Assembly (NCBI GenBank): GCA_964573155.1
Contig: CAZNIN010000029.1
Span: forward strand, 1 to 6,135
Length of the DNA: 6,135 nt
From: JAGQNK01 sp964573155
Lineage (GTDB): Bacteria > Patescibacteriota > Saccharimonadia > Saccharimonadales > JAGQNK01
Reading direction: 5' to 3'
In this document: in pieces, positions 5,367 to 6,135 of the stretch
How the letters are laid out: each line of letters opens with the position of its first letter
How positions within the stretch are numbered: the stretch's first letter is position 1
Position numbers and translations under genes: made by a program
Notes under the pieces: model-generated
The model's database searches: none
Told to the model about the DNA's origin: nothing
Seen by the model: only the letters and a program-made list of their open reading frames with translations

Positions 5367-5394
5367 TTGCCATTTTTTGCAAGGCTCTGATAAC
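5367..5394 (+). promoter_or_regulatory. Weak candidate promoter for rpoD in the dnaG-rpoD spacer
   Basis: TTGCCA (5367-5372, five of six) and GATAAC (5389-5394, four of six) are 16 bp apart, in an AT-rich 106-bp gap with no terminator hairpin that I can see. A second possible -10, TAGAAT (5405-5410), has no -35 partner. Read-through from the dnaG promoter is at least as likely a source of rpoD mRNA. Confidence 0.25.
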
Positions 5395-5446
5395 TGCTGG
5401 TACTTAGAATGAAAGATGGAAAATAATTCGACGACAGGAGAATTAC

Positions 5447-6135
5447 ATGGCGGAAGACGAACAGAAGAAAACGGAATCAAAAAAAGAGTTGCTCGAAAAG
5501 GCGAAAAAAGACGGCAAAATCAGTCAGCAGGATATTTTTGCGGTAATTCCGGAGACACCCGAAAACGCTGACATACTGGATGAACTCTACACTGAACTCG
5601 CAGATGCCAATATTTTGGTTGTAGCGCCAAACGAGCCCAAAGCAGCGCTTACCGGCGATTGGATTGACGAGGAGGGAGATGAAGAGATCGACCTCAGCGA
5701 AAAGGTTATCATGGATGATATCGCCGACGACTCAGTTCGGTTGTATCTGCGTGAGATTGGTAAAATCCCTCTACTAAGTGCCGAGGAGGAGTTGGCGCTT
5801 GCGCAGCGTGTGGTGGCAGGCGACAAAGACGCCAAAGACCAGATGGCAGAAGCCAACATGCGTCTCGTCGTGTCTATCGCCAAGCGATATGTCGGTCGTG
5901 GCTTGGACCTTCTCGACCTTATCCAAGAGGGCAACACCGGACTGCTACGTGCTGTCGAGAAGTTTGATCCTGATAAAGGTTTCAAGTTCAGCACCTATGC
6001 GACCTGGTGGATCCGCCAGGCAATCACTCGTGCCATTGCCGACCAGGCCAGAACCATCCGTATTCCGGTCCATATGGTCGAGACTATCAACAAACTGCTA
6101 CGCACCCAGCGTCGCTTGACGCAGGATCTTAACCG
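5447..6135 (+). CDS. rpoD: Primary sigma factor RpoD (sigma-70), N-terminal 229 residues; truncated by window end
   Basis: RpoD directs RNA polymerase to housekeeping promoters. The ATG at 5447 follows AGGAG (5436-5440), the best ribosome site in the window. Visible domains in order are a Lys-rich leader; a region 1.1-like segment (about 12-60, with ISQQDIFAVIPETPENAD); an acidic linker; region 1.2 (about 95-122, DSVRLYLREIGKIPLL); region 2 (about 134-205, with NMRLVVSIAKRYVGRGLDLL and FSTYATWWIRQAITRAIADQ); and the start of region 3. Gln191 and Thr194 of region 2.4, the residues that recognise the -10 box, are present, so standard TATAAT-type promoters are expected. Regions 1.2 and 2 are adjacent, without the long non-conserved insert of the E. 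coli protein, as in compact SigA-type factors. One small variation is EGNTGLL where EGNIGLM or EGNLGLI is usual. The remainder of regions 3 and 4 lies outside the window. Confidence 0.97.
   Translation, partial: MAEDEQKKTESKKELLEKAKKDGKISQQDIFAVIPETPENADILDELYTELADANILVVAPNEPKAALTGDWIDEEGDEEIDLSEKVIMDDIADDSVRLYLREIGKIPLLSAEEELALAQRVVAGDKDAKDQMAEANMRLVVSIAKRYVGRGLDLLDLIQEGNTGLLRAVEKFDPDKGFKFSTYATWWIRQAITRAIADQARTIRIPVHMVETINKLLRTQRRLTQDLN

Noticed and set aside
5587..6119. Open frames of 113 and 135 aa inside the rpoD region (one on each strand)
   Set aside because: Both are shadows. The frame from 5447 encodes unmistakable sigma-70 regions 1.1, 1.2 and 2 across the same DNA.

Overview
This 6.1-kb bacterial window looks like a Candidatus Saccharibacteria (TM7) or related CPR/Patescibacteria genome. 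That is an inference. It rests on a DnaG primase whose four zinc-ligand positions are all substituted, on several small orphan proteins with no family I recognise, and on the style of the single-helix membrane protein at the left. No in-frame TGA interrupts any of the genes called here, so the standard bacterial code fits.

Layout. The left edge (1-174, +) holds the C-terminal tail of a protein resembling the MmcQ/YjbR family. It overlaps, antisense, the end of a 194-aa single-pass membrane protein (70-654, -). Divergent from that is an accessory-looking + strand block. A strong promoter (718-746) precedes a tiny basic membrane protein (881-1030) and an overlapping acidic soluble protein (1011-1753). 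The second gene is cut by 100 Ns, but the 55 bases before and after the Ns are identical. Collapsing that duplication restores an intact 195-aa reading frame, so the gap is almost certainly a scaffolding artefact. A near-copy of the same promoter (44 positions, 39 identical, including the whole 17-bp spacer) follows 12 bp after that gene. It drives a very acidic 110-aa protein (1850-2182), which ends at a clear intrinsic terminator (2203-2232).

The right half is core genome. An MFS transporter (2274-3461, -) is divergent from dnaG (3592-5340, +), and their shared 130-bp spacer holds a perfect 8+8 inverted repeat overlapping the promoter region. dnaG is followed after 106 bp by rpoD (5447 to the window end, truncated), the classic primase/sigma-factor pair of the macromolecular synthesis cluster, here without rpsU directly upstream.

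How the genes work together. DnaG primes replication, and the RpoD region 2.4 residues that read the -10 box are canonical. This agrees with the near-consensus TTGACA/TACAAT promoters seen elsewhere in the window. The two copies of the promoter element suggest that the three small orphan genes are expressed together. I did not find a recognisable defence system, mobile element, CRISPR array or RNA gene.
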